A DNA stretch of 64,000 bases, from assembly GCF_037153985.1 (NCBI RefSeq), contig NZ_JBBAYI010000006.1, positions 1-64,000 on the forward strand, read 5' to 3'. The notes under the pieces were generated by a model, which had not been told where the DNA came from, did not search any database, and worked only from the letters and a program-made list of their open reading frames with translations. The translations under genes were made by a program, and so were the position numbers. This document shows, one piece after another, positions 43,524-52,473 of this stretch (the first letter of the stretch is position 1; each line of letters opens with the position of its first letter). This stretch comes from Emticicia sp037153985 (GTDB lineage: Bacteria > Bacteroidota > Bacteroidia > Cytophagales > Spirosomataceae).

Positions 43524-45113
43524 ATGCAAAAAGTAGATTTTCTAGTAATAGGTTCAGGTATAGCTGGCTTGAGTTTTGCACTCAAAGCGGCCGCTAAAGG
43601 GAAAGTTCTGGTACTAACCAAAGTAAATGCCGACGAAACCAATACCAAATATGCGCAAGGTGGCATTGCCGCGGTTTTTGACCCCGCCACCGACACCTTT
43701 GAAAAACATATTAACGATACGCTCATTGCCGGAGATGGCCTCTGTGACCGCAAAATTGTGGAAATAGTAGTAACCGAAGGCCCCGACAGAATTCAGGAAT
43801 TGATCGATTATGGCACTAATTTCGACAAGCACGGCAGCGAATATGACCTCACACGTGAGGGAGGGCACTCTGAAAAACGAATTCTACACTACAAAGATAT
43901 TACAGGCAAAGAGATTGAACGCGCGCTGCTTGAGCAGGTAAGCAAAAACCCTAATATCGAGATTCTGACGCATTACTACGCCGTTGAGGTTATTACACAA
44001 CACCATTTAGGGATTGAAGTTACCCGCGAAACCAACGACATTACGTGTTTTGGGGTGTATGCCCTGAATGTACATACCGGACAGGTCGAAACCATTCTTT
44101 CAAAAGTTACGCTGATGGCTACGGGTGGAGCTGGTAATATTTATTCGGCTACAACCAATCCTGTAATTGCTACCGGCGATGGTATCGCAATGGTTTACCG
44201 CGCCAAAGGCAGAGTAAGAGATATGGAAATGATACAATTCCACCCTACATCTCTATACAATCCAGGCGAGTACCCCAGCTTTTTAATTACAGAAGCCGTA
44301 AGAGGTGAAGGGGGCGTGCTGAAAAACAAAAAGGGCGAAGAGTTTATGCAGAACTACGACCCACGCGGCTCGTTGGCCCCGCGTGATATCGTGGCGCGGT
44401 CGATTGATGCCGAAATGAAAAAATCCGGCGAAGACCACGTTTATCTGGATATTTCTTTCAAACCAAAAGAGCTTATCCTTCAGCATTTCCCGAATATCTA
44501 CGAAAAATGCCTGAGCATAGGTATTGATATTACCAAAGACATGATTCCGGTTGTGCCAGCGGCTCATTATCTGTGCGGTGGTGTGCTAGTCGACGAATTT
44601 GGTCGCTCAACTATTCATCGTTTGTTTGCTTGTGGCGAGTGCTCGTCAACAGGTTTGCATGGTGCCAATCGTCTGGCTTCTAACTCTTTGCTCGAAGCGG
44701 CCGTTTTCGGCCATCGGATTGCCCAACAGGCGGTAGACGATATAGATAAAATCAGATTTCAGGAAAACGTACCAGACTGGAACGAGTTCGGAACCGAACA
44801 ATCGAACGAAGAAATTCTGGTAACACACAACCTTCGTGAGTTACAACGCATGATGTCTGACTACGTGGGTATTGTCCGTTCTGACTTCCGTCTCGAACGT
44901 GCCTCTCGCCGTTTGAAACTTCTGAAAGAAGAAACAGAAGAATTTTACAAGAAAACCAAACTTTCGGTTAAGCTCTGTGAACTACGCAACCTCGTACAAT
45001 GTGCCGAACTGGTTATCAGGTGTGCCACCAAGCGCAAAGAAAGCCGAGGTTTACATTTCACGACAGACTACCCGTATAAACTCGGCGGAAAACCCGAGAA
45101 TTCGGTCTTGTAA
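43524..45113 (+). CDS. nadB: L-aspartate oxidase
   Basis: NadB (529 aa) oxidises L-aspartate to iminoaspartate with FAD, the first step of de novo NAD synthesis. The FAD-binding GSGIAGLSFAL begins at residue 9; the TKYAQGGIAAVFDP block, the MEMIQFHPTSLY segment and the C-terminal GLHGANRLASNSLLEAAVFG block are all in place. The GEC(S)STGLHG region marks it apart from fumarate reductases. The quinolinate synthase gene nadA is not adjacent. The NAD kinase gene lies about 3 kb away on the other strand. Confidence 0.95.
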   Translation: MQKVDFLVIGSGIAGLSFALKAAAKGKVLVLTKVNADETNTKYAQGGIAAVFDPATDTFEKHINDTLIAGDGLCDRKIVEIVVTEGPDRIQELIDYGTNFDKHGSEYDLTREGGHSEKRILHYKDITGKEIERALLEQVSKNPNIEILTHYYAVEVITQHHLGIEVTRETNDITCFGVYALNVHTGQVETILSKVTLMATGGAGNIYSATTNPVIATGDGIAMVYRAKGRVRDMEMIQFHPTSLYNPGEYPSFLITEAVRGEGGVLKNKKGEEFMQNYDPRGSLAPRDIVARSIDAEMKKSGEDHVYLDISFKPKELILQHFPNIYEKCLSIGIDITKDMIPVVPAAHYLCGGVLVDEFGRSTIHRLFACGECSSTGLHGANRLASNSLLEAAVFGHRIAQQAVDDIDKIRFQENVPDWNEFGTEQSNEEILVTHNLRELQRMMSDYVGIVRSDFRLERASRRLKLLKEETEEFYKKTKLSVKLCELRNLVQCAELVIRCATKRKESRGLHFTTDYPYKLGGKPENSVL

Positions 45114-45187
45114 GTCTATTATATTTCTCAGGAATTGAGTACATTTGATTTCTATTCGACTATATGAACCTTAATGTACTCAATTCT

Positions 45188-46093
45188 ATGAAGTTATTAT
45201 TCTTTATCTTCCCTATTGCTGTGTTTGCCCAAGCCCCTCCGAATGTTGAAAGTACCCTCGAAACAATTGACATAAAAACAGGCAAGAGAACCATAGTAAT
45301 GAAAGAAAAACGCCATTTCGAAGCCCCGAACTGGTCGCGCGACGGAAAGTTTTTCATTATTAACTCAAAAGGCTTACTCGAAAAAATCGGGATGGATGGC
45401 AAAAGCCTCGGCAACATCAATACCGACTTCGCCAATCGTTGCAACAACGACCACGGCCTTAGCTTCGATGGCAAAATGTTAATCATCAGCCATAACGACA
45501 ACCGCCTGCAAGGCAATCAGGGAGGCACCTCTCGTATCTTTACCTTACCTGCCGAGGGCGGCACACCTAAATTAATTACAGAAAAAGCACCTTCTTACTG
45601 GCATGGAATCTCGCCCGACGGTCAAACGCTTGTTTATTGCGCCATGCGAAACGGAGACTTCGATATTTACAGTATACCGACAGAAGGCGGCGAAGAAAAA
45701 AGGCTTACCAACGCTCCAAGCCTCGACGACGGCCCTGAGTATTCGCCTGATGGCAAATATATTTACTTTAACTCGCATCGTACCGGAAAAATGCACCTAT
45801 ACCGCATGAAACCCGATGGCAGTGAACAAGAACAACTCACCAACGACGAATACAGCAACTGGTTTGCTCACCCCTCGCCCGATGGCAAATGGATTGTTTT
45901 TATTACTTACATCAACGACCAACAAGATAAACACCCATTTGGTAAAAATGTGAAGCTCCGCCTGATGGAACTGAAAACCAGAAAAATAAAAGACCTCACA
46001 GAAGTATTTTTCGGTGGGCAAGGCACTATTAACGTACCGAGCTGGTCGCCCGATAGCAAGCAACTAGCTTTTGTTACCTATAAAGTAGATTAA
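45188..46093 (+). CDS. Exported TolB-like PD40 beta-propeller protein
   Basis: The 301-aa product has a signal peptide (MKLLFFIFPIAVFAQ) and about six WD40/PD40-like repeats: NWSRDGKFFIINS, LSFDGKMLIIS, ISPDGQTLVYCA, YSPDGKYIYFNS, PSPDGKWIVFI and WSPDSKQLAFV, spaced 40-50 residues apart. The repeats form a propeller, as in TolB and in exported sugar-related enzymes. The protein lacks the N-terminal domain of true TolB, so a Tol-Pal role is unlikely. The ATG at 45188 is chosen because the start at 45164 would precede the signal. The gene lies 33 bp before a Gfo/Idh/MocA oxidoreductase gene and probably shares its transcript. Confidence 0.85.
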   Translation: MKLLFFIFPIAVFAQAPPNVESTLETIDIKTGKRTIVMKEKRHFEAPNWSRDGKFFIINSKGLLEKIGMDGKSLGNINTDFANRCNNDHGLSFDGKMLIISHNDNRLQGNQGGTSRIFTLPAEGGTPKLITEKAPSYWHGISPDGQTLVYCAMRNGDFDIYSIPTEGGEEKRLTNAPSLDDGPEYSPDGKYIYFNSHRTGKMHLYRMKPDGSEQEQLTNDEYSNWFAHPSPDGKWIVFITYINDQQDKHPFGKNVKLRLMELKTRKIKDLTEVFFGGQGTINVPSWSPDSKQLAFVTYKVD

Positions 46094-46126
46094 CACAGAT
46101 TCCTCATATTTTAAATTCTCAATCTG

Positions 46127-47251
46127 ATGACAGAAAACCAATCTCGTCGTTCGTTTTTACAAAACCTGGGGGTGGGCCTCGGCACCACAGCAATTGCCTT
46201 TACGGTACCTTCAATTGTTAGCGTGCCTGAGCCTAAACCCAAATATGAAGGCAAAAAACTAGGCATTGCACTGGTTGGGCTAGGGAGCTATGCCAAAAAT
46301 CAGCTAGCAGTAGGGCTTGAACAAACCCCTAACTGTTATCTGGCAGGTATTGTAACAGGTACGCCCGCCAAAGCCGAAGAATGGATGAAAAAATACAATA
46401 TTCCTAAAAAGAATGTATATAACTATCAGAACTTCGACCAGATAGCCAATAACAAGGATATTGACATTGTTTATGTGGTATTACCTAACTCGATGCACCA
46501 TGAGTACGTAATTAGAGCCGCCAAAGCCGGTAAACACGTTATGTGCGAAAAACCCATGGCTAACACAGTAAAAGAATGTGAAGAAATGATAAAAGCCTGT
46601 AAAGATGCAGGCGTACAACTGGGCGTGGGCTACCGGATGCACTTCGAGCCATTTACGAAAGAGATTATCCGCATGAGCCGCGAGAAAGTTTTTGGCGAAA
46701 CCCGTTTTATTCAATCAAACTTCGGTTTCCGCATTGGCGACCCTACCCAATGGCGTCTGAAAAAATCGATGGCAGGAGGCGGCCCTCTGATGGATGTTGG
46801 CGTTTATTGCGTACAGGCAGCACGCTACGTAACAGGCCGTGAGCCGCTGGCTGTAACCGCCCAGTTTGGCCCCATTACAGACCCTGAGCGTTTCAAAGAC
46901 GTAGAAGAATCGCTCTCATGGCAGTTCGATTTCCCCAATGCTGTAACTGTAAACGGCTTTACCTCTTACAAAACCAATATTGAGCAATTGTTTATCACTG
47001 CCGACAAAGGCTTTATTCACCTGAGCCCCGCTTATAGCTATGGCCCCATTAAAGGCCGCACCAGTCAGGGCGAACTCAACTTGCCTGTGGTACACCATCA
47101 GGCCAATATGCTCGAAGCTATCTGCCGCGAATTTCTCGAAACAAAGGCGTTTCCGGCACACATCTCAGGCGAAGAAGGGCTTCGTGACATGAAAATCCTT
47201 ACGGCTATTTATGAAGCTGCCCAAACAGGCAAAAAAATCAGTCTTGTATAA
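46127..47251 (+). CDS. Tat-exported Gfo/Idh/MocA-family oxidoreductase
   Basis: This 374-aa protein begins with a twin-arginine signal (QSRRSFLQNLGVGLG) and a hydrophobic stretch to about residue 32. A Rossmann fold follows (LGIALVGLGSYAKNQL), with the DIDIVYVVLPNSMHHEYVIRAAKAGKHVMCEKPMA block that holds the conserved EKP motif, then an alpha/beta C-terminal domain (GVGYRMHFEPF, and GGPLMDVGVYCVQAARY). It resembles glucose-fructose oxidoreductase, which is also Tat-exported with bound NADP. It should oxidise or reduce a sugar in the periplasm. A terminator follows. Confidence 0.92.
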   Translation: MTENQSRRSFLQNLGVGLGTTAIAFTVPSIVSVPEPKPKYEGKKLGIALVGLGSYAKNQLAVGLEQTPNCYLAGIVTGTPAKAEEWMKKYNIPKKNVYNYQNFDQIANNKDIDIVYVVLPNSMHHEYVIRAAKAGKHVMCEKPMANTVKECEEMIKACKDAGVQLGVGYRMHFEPFTKEIIRMSREKVFGETRFIQSNFGFRIGDPTQWRLKKSMAGGGPLMDVGVYCVQAARYVTGREPLAVTAQFGPITDPERFKDVEESLSWQFDFPNAVTVNGFTSYKTNIEQLFITADKGFIHLSPAYSYGPIKGRTSQGELNLPVVHHQANMLEAICREFLETKAFPAHISGEEGLRDMKILTAIYEAAQTGKKISLV

Positions 47252-47273
47252 ACTAATGCTATTTTGTCGTTTC

Positions 47274-47305
47274 AAAGCTGTGTTTTCATCAACACAGCTT
47301 TTTTT
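47274..47305 (+). terminator. Terminator after the Gfo/Idh/MocA gene
   Basis: An 11-bp stem AAAGCTGTGTT/AACACAGCTTT with a six-base loop is followed by further T. Confidence 0.9.
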
Positions 47306-47359
47306 ATGCCCATACATAAAGCCGCTAATAAAATAATTATGCCCATTTATTAAAGCACC

Positions 47360-47390
47360 TTGCGTGTATGTGCTTGTTTTATCATCTTTG
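47360..47390 (+). promoter_or_regulatory. Probable promoter of the sensor kinase gene
   Basis: TTG (47360-47362), a 20-nt spacer and CATCTTTG (47383-47390; one mismatch to TAnnTTTG). Transcription would start near 47397, after the TTG at 47360, which therefore cannot be the start codon; it supports a start at the TTG at 47420. Confidence 0.45.
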
Positions 47391-47419
47391 ATAAGAAAAC
47401 AACCGTATCACAAACCTGC

Positions 47420-50400
47420 TTGACACCAAGACTCTACATACTGTTTTTTCTTTTTCCGTTCACTGGCATGGCACAGGTCAATGCTGTTTTTCCATACCTG
47501 CACCTGCGGTTCGATAACCTTACGCTTAAAGATGGGCTTTCGTCAAAAGATATTTCTTTTGTGCATCAGGACCAACGCGGGCTTATCTGGATTGGCACCA
47601 AAGACGGACTAAACCGTTTCGATGGCATTAATATTAAAGTTTACCGCAAATCGCAGAAAACCTCTTCTCTGATTGACAACCGACTTAACTCAATAATAGA
47701 AGATACTGACGGCACTTTCTGGATAGGCACACAGGGTGGCATAAGCCATTTTAATCCTTTCTTTGAAACCTTCGAGAACTTTGTAAATGACCCTAAAAAC
47801 CCCAAAAGCCTTTCTGACAACTGGGATTGCAACGTTTTTAAAGATTCACACCAAAGAATCTGGGTCATGAATAACCGCGGGCTTCATTTATTTAACAGGC
47901 AAAACAAAACATTTGAGCTACATAGCAGTACAAGCCACAATGCCTCAAAATACCGCAATGTCAACAATGTTTTTTATGCCGTTGAAGACGAAACCGGCAA
48001 CTTCTGGCTATGCTCATGGAACGGAATCGTCAGGTATAACCCTGTTACACAGCAGTTCTCGCACCTCGAAAAAACCAACAGCGTAGCTAATTGTATCTGC
48101 CATGACAGCCACCAAAACTGGTGGTTCGGGGCATGGGACACAGGTTTGTGCCAATTAAACCCTATTACTGGAGAATACCGGAAAATACCATTGAGAAAAC
48201 AGTTTCCTGACGAAACATACAGCGTTTTTGGTATACGGGAAATCAACAAACAACTTTGGATAAGCACCAATGCTGGTTTATTTATTGTTCCGCCTGACAA
48301 AATCAATAACCTTACCGATTTATCAGACGCAGCCCATTATACCTACGAAAGTACAAACCCCTTTGGGCTGGCAGGCATGATAAACACAGGCGTTTTTCAG
48401 GATAAACAAGGAACCGTCTGGATATATACCGATGGCGGCGTAAGCAGGGTTTTTCCGTCAAAACAATTGTTCGGTAAAATTCCGGTTCATAACAAAGGTT
48501 TCACAACCGAAATCTTCTTTGATGAATCTATCAACCTGATTGGTGCATGGGGCGAAGATGCCCTCACCATAACCGACAAGAATTTTACCCCAATTCAGAC
48601 CTATAAAAATTTTCCTCCGCAGCTTAATACACAAGCTAACCATGCTATTAACGCCATCATTAAAGATAAAACCAATGCCAGTACCTACTGGATTGGCACC
48701 ATGAATGGCCTTGTAAGAGCCAATTTCAATACCCAGACATTCAAGGTTTTTCAGCATGACGATAAAAACCCCGCCTCTTTAGGCCACAGGCGTGTTAATG
48801 CTCTGCTGCTCGATAGTAAAGGGAGGCTATGGGTAGGTTTATACGACTTCGGCCTTGACTTGTATATGCCCGAAACGCAGTCGTTCACGCATTTTAAACG
48901 TCAGGAAAAACAGCCCGACAGTCTGGGCGATAATCTGGTTTGGGAATTACTGGAAGACAAACGCGGGAATATCTGGGTACTTCAGAATGTATGCCTGAGC
49001 CGCTTTAATGAAAAAACCAGAAGTTTTCAGCACTTTAGGCATGAAAACGGTAATCCGAAAAGCCTGTCGGGCTACCGCCTGACGGCCATTTATCAGGATA
49101 CAAAAGGCAGAATCTGGATAGGCACCGATAATGGGCTGAACTTTTTCGACGAAAAAACGGAAACTTTTACCCATTGGACAACCGACGAGGGCCTTGTAAA
49201 CAATGAATGTACTAATATTCAAGAAGATACACACGGAAACATCTGGGTGGCAACCTCTAATGGATTATCAAAATTCGACTGGCGGGCTAAGCGTTTTTTC
49301 AACTTTACCGAGCTTGACGGCCTTACAGGCAATGTACTATCGGGCGATTTCAAAAAGGATAAAGACGGGAAATTTTATATCGGTTATTACGAAAACATCG
49401 ACAAACTCGACCCCGCCGCCGTCAAGACCAACACCGTTGCGCCTAAAGTATTACTTACCAATGTTAAAGTACTTAATCAGGACAAACACTTTAACATCCC
49501 TATTGAAAAAGTAAGGCAATTATCGTTAGAGTATTACGAAAACGAGTTTTCGTGTAATTTCATAGCCATTAACTACAACAATGCCAGTAAAAACCAATAT
49601 GCGTACAGACTTGAAGGGCTTGAGAAAAAATGGAATTATGTGGGTAACCAGCATTTAGCCAGTTACTCAAACCTGCGTGAAGGCGAGTACGTTTTTCATG
49701 TAAAAGCTGCCAATAACGACGGAGTCTGGAACGAAGAAGGTGCAAAACTGAAAATCATTATTTCGCCCCCCTTCTGGCGAACGTGGTGGTTTGCGGCACT
49801 TTCAGCCATTTTTTTGTCGGGGCTGGGGTATACGCTATTTGTGATGCGCATAAGCCAGATACGCAAACAAGAGGCACAAAAAAGTGCGATAAGCGAACAA
49901 ATTGCCGAATTACGCATGAAAGCCCTGCGCGTGCAGATGAACCCCCACTTTATGTTCAACTCATTGAATGCCATTCAGGAGTGCGTCATTACCGGACAAA
50001 CCGATGCCGCCGTTACGTATCTGGCACAATTTTCAAAACTTATGCGCATGGTGCTGGAAAACTCTGATAAACGCCGGATTTCGCTCGATAAAGAACTAGA
50101 GGTTATCAAACTATATCTTGACCTCGAGAAACTCCGTTTTTCAGAAGTTTTTTATACTGAAATATCCGTAAATACTCATGAAGATATTACCCTGCTGACT
50201 ATCCCCCCGATGATGATTCAGCCTTTTCTAGAAAATGCCATCTGGCATGGGTTATTGAAGAAAAAAGGCCGAAAGCAGATAAAAATCACCATCAGTTCGG
50301 ACGAAACTCTTTTATATATTCAGATAGAAGACAATGGCATTGGCAGGGAAGCAGCACAGAGCCAGAAAAACCAGTTAAAATCAGCGCACGCTTCGAAGGC

Positions 50401-50536
50401 TCTGGACATTCTGGATGAACGCCTGAAAATTATTACAGACCTGAATCAGATTAAAGCCGATTTTAAAGTAATAGACTTATACGACCACACACAAAAGCCC
50501 GCAGGAACAAGGGTAGAAATAAAGATTCCGATTTAA
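47420..50536 (+). CDS. Two-component sensor with periplasmic propeller and LytS-type histidine kinase
   Basis: The 1038-aa product senses an extracytoplasmic signal and phosphorylates the LytTR regulator encoded next. It has a signal peptide (RLYILFFLFPFTGMAQ), a large two-component propeller with many WIGT(D/K)GLN-type repeats (about residues 30-650), a Y_Y_Y domain (about 670-760), one transmembrane helix (WWFAALSAIFLSGLGYTLFV) and a cytoplasmic His_kinase domain with QMNPHFMFNSLN (His843) and a HATPase (MIQPFLENAIWHG, DNGIGR). No ATG lies before the signal peptide, so the TTG at 47420 is chosen; 47360 (also TTG) falls in the promoter. Unlike hybrid systems of Bacteroides it has no fused receiver. 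Confidence 0.9.
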   Translation: MTPRLYILFFLFPFTGMAQVNAVFPYLHLRFDNLTLKDGLSSKDISFVHQDQRGLIWIGTKDGLNRFDGINIKVYRKSQKTSSLIDNRLNSIIEDTDGTFWIGTQGGISHFNPFFETFENFVNDPKNPKSLSDNWDCNVFKDSHQRIWVMNNRGLHLFNRQNKTFELHSSTSHNASKYRNVNNVFYAVEDETGNFWLCSWNGIVRYNPVTQQFSHLEKTNSVANCICHDSHQNWWFGAWDTGLCQLNPITGEYRKIPLRKQFPDETYSVFGIREINKQLWISTNAGLFIVPPDKINNLTDLSDAAHYTYESTNPFGLAGMINTGVFQDKQGTVWIYTDGGVSRVFPSKQLFGKIPVHNKGFTTEIFFDESINLIGAWGEDALTITDKNFTPIQTYKNFPPQLNTQANHAINAIIKDKTNASTYWIGTMNGLVRANFNTQTFKVFQHDDKNPASLGHRRVNALLLDSKGRLWVGLYDFGLDLYMPETQSFTHFKRQEKQPDSLGDNLVWELLEDKRGNIWVLQNVCLSRFNEKTRSFQHFRHENGNPKSLSGYRLTAIYQDTKGRIWIGTDNGLNFFDEKTETFTHWTTDEGLVNNECTNIQEDTHGNIWVATSNGLSKFDWRAKRFFNFTELDGLTGNVLSGDFKKDKDGKFYIGYYENIDKLDPAAVKTNTVAPKVLLTNVKVLNQDKHFNIPIEKVRQLSLEYYENEFSCNFIAINYNNASKNQYAYRLEGLEKKWNYVGNQHLASYSNLREGEYVFHVKAANNDGVWNEEGAKLKIIISPPFWRTWWFAALSAIFLSGLGYTLFVMRISQIRKQEAQKSAISEQIAELRMKALRVQMNPHFMFNSLNAIQECVITGQTDAAVTYLAQFSKLMRMVLENSDKRRISLDKELEVIKLYLDLEKLRFSEVFYTEISVNTHEDITLLTIPPMMIQPFLENAIWHGLLKKKGRKQIKITISSDETLLYIQIEDNGIGREAAQSQKNQLKSAHASKALDILDERLKIITDLNQIKADFKVIDLYDHTQKPAGTRVEIKIPI

Positions 50537-50556
50537 GACACATAACACCTGATTTC

Positions 50557-51300
50557 ATGAAAGCCATTATTATTGACGACGAACAAAAAAGCAGAAATCT
50601 GCTGAAAGAACTCCTGAACCGGTACTGCCCCGACGTTGAAGTACTCGATTCGGCAGCTAATGCCCAGCAAGGTATTGAATTAATCAGAAAAAATACGCCC
50701 GATGTGGTTTTTCTGGACATTTATATGCCAGACATTGACGGCTTTCAGCTATTAGACCTGCTGGGAGACATTAATTTCGATATTATTTTCGTAACGGCCT
50801 ATAACGAATTTGCCGTAAAAGCCTATAAATACACCGCCTTTGACTACCTGCTAAAGCCGGTTATTCCTGACGACCTCCAGAAAACCATTGAGCGGCTCAA
50901 GCTAAAGCATGAAAAAAGCAAACTAAACGAACAGTTATCGTTACTCCTGAAAATCTGGAAAACCCCCAAAGAACTACCCAACAAACTTATTATTAACTCT
51001 CTTGATGGCATTACACTGCTGAATATTTCTGAAATTATTTGTCTGGAAGCAGACGGCCCCTACACCACTATTTTTACAGCCAACGATGGCAAGATTGTTT
51101 CGTCAAAAAACCTGCGCGAATATGAAGACGTGCTTACCGAACACCATTTTTTCAGAACTCACCACAGCTTTATGGTTAACCTCAATCATGTAAAGAAATT
51201 CATCAAGGCCGACAACCTGTTAGTACTTACCAATGGGCAAACTGTTGATGTAAGCAAACGCAAAAAAGAAGAGTTTCTCGAAATGCTCAAAAACATTTAA
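50557..51300 (+). CDS. LytTR-family response regulator
   Basis: The 247-aa product has a receiver domain (residues 1-120; DDE acidic pocket, phospho-accepting Asp54 in VVFLDIYMPDIDG, and a TAYNEFAVKAYKYTAFDYLLKP end) and a C-terminal LytTR DNA-binding domain (about 145-245; YTTIFTANDGKIVSSKNLREYEDVL and FFRTHHSFMVNLNHVKKF). It is the natural partner of the LytS-type kinase 20 bp upstream. Its target sites were not found; the exported-protein genes downstream are candidates. Confidence 0.95.
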   Translation: MKAIIIDDEQKSRNLLKELLNRYCPDVEVLDSAANAQQGIELIRKNTPDVVFLDIYMPDIDGFQLLDLLGDINFDIIFVTAYNEFAVKAYKYTAFDYLLKPVIPDDLQKTIERLKLKHEKSKLNEQLSLLLKIWKTPKELPNKLIINSLDGITLLNISEIICLEADGPYTTIFTANDGKIVSSKNLREYEDVLTEHHFFRTHHSFMVNLNHVKKFIKADNLLVLTNGQTVDVSKRKKEEFLEMLKNI

Positions 51301-51407
51301 TTTTATAAAGTTTCTTCTACCAATTGTTAACTCTAGTAAAGCACTTATTAATCTTCGGGGCTGTTTGGTTTGTTTTTTCTGACTTTTAGGTATCAAAAAC
51401 ACCTATT

Positions 51408-52463
51408 ATGTCATTCCGAATTACTTTCTTACTCCTGAGCCTACCGTGGAGCCTCTTTGCACAAAAACCCGCAGGCTGGTCAAAACAAGACTGGGACAAA
51501 GCCATTGCACAAAAGGGTGCGCAACTCATCCTGAGTTCAAACAAAGACCTGCTCGAACCCAACGAAACCTGTATGCTGTCGGTCAGGGTGCTTATTCCGC
51601 CTAAAGACAACGCCGAAGGCGTACCCGAAGGAATGCCAACCGATATGCTACTGCCAGAGGGCGAGGTTAATCCTTACAAAGTAACCAACTGGCGGGTGGT
51701 TGAAGGTGGCGGTAATATCATTACAGAATCAATTGTAGCCAATTATACCGCACCCGGGCAAGCCCCTGCCAAAAGAATCATGGTTGTTTCTGTCGACTGC
51801 GAACCCCTAAGCCCGAATTTACCCAAAGTACAATTACTAAAAACCCTCTATTTTGTCGAAAACGAAACGGCTATTGTATTAAATATGCCCAGCATGGGTA
51901 TCATAAATGCCAAGTTTACTAATAAAAACAACGGAGGTTTCCAGATGCCTGCGGTTCCGGCCAATGTGAAACTCCCCCCCGACGTGCAAGCCAAAATGCA
52001 GGAAGCGCAAAAACAGTTGGCACAAGCCCAGAAATCGAGCGGCTATAATTTAAGTGCCATCAGCAGCAATGCCATGGCTATTTATGACCCCAAACAAAAC
52101 CTGACCGCCACCCGCTTTTCAGAATTGGCCCTGCAAGCAATGGATGGTAGTTTACAGATAGTGCCTAGCATAGCTATTTTAGGTTTTGCCTATAAAGGTA
52201 AAGATATGGGTACTTTCTCGCTCGTGGGCAAAGACATAGGTTTGGGGTTTGCCATACCTAGTAGCCAACAAGCCTTTGGCTGTGGCAAGGATATTAAAGA
52301 CCCACAAGACAACGAACTACCCTGCACAGGTATCGTAACCATTACAAAAGACGATGGCAAAACCATGGAAGGGCATTTTTCAACAAAGATTTATACGGCC
52401 GTAGGCAAAGAAATAGTTGTAGGCAGTATTTACGGAAAATTCACAGTAATGAAAGCAAATTAA
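51408..52463 (+). CDS. Exported protein of unknown function
   Basis: I do not recognise this 351-aa protein as a known family. It has a signal peptide (FLLLSLPWSLFAQ) and opens with KPAGWSKQDWDKAIAQKG. An Ig-like beta region (about residues 40-165) with two Cys (C57 and C127 area) is followed by a short helical linker rich in Gln and Ala (VQAKMQEAQKQLAQAQKS) and a C-terminal beta part ending in EGHFSTKIY...GSIYGKFTV, a pattern like the GTFS...GKF strands of many exported Bacteroidota beta-sandwich proteins. It is 10 bp before the OmpA-family gene and so probably works with it at the outer membrane. Confidence 0.75.
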   Translation: MSFRITFLLLSLPWSLFAQKPAGWSKQDWDKAIAQKGAQLILSSNKDLLEPNETCMLSVRVLIPPKDNAEGVPEGMPTDMLLPEGEVNPYKVTNWRVVEGGGNIITESIVANYTAPGQAPAKRIMVVSVDCEPLSPNLPKVQLLKTLYFVENETAIVLNMPSMGIINAKFTNKNNGGFQMPAVPANVKLPPDVQAKMQEAQKQLAQAQKSSGYNLSAISSNAMAIYDPKQNLTATRFSELALQAMDGSLQIVPSIAILGFAYKGKDMGTFSLVGKDIGLGFAIPSSQQAFGCGKDIKDPQDNELPCTGIVTITKDDGKTMEGHFSTKIYTAVGKEIVVGSIYGKFTVMKAN

Positions 52464-52473
52464 AACCAATACC

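Noticed and set aside
45188..46093. True TolB of the Tol-Pal system
   Set aside because: The N-terminal TolB domain is absent and no tolQ, tolR, tolA or pal genes are adjacent.
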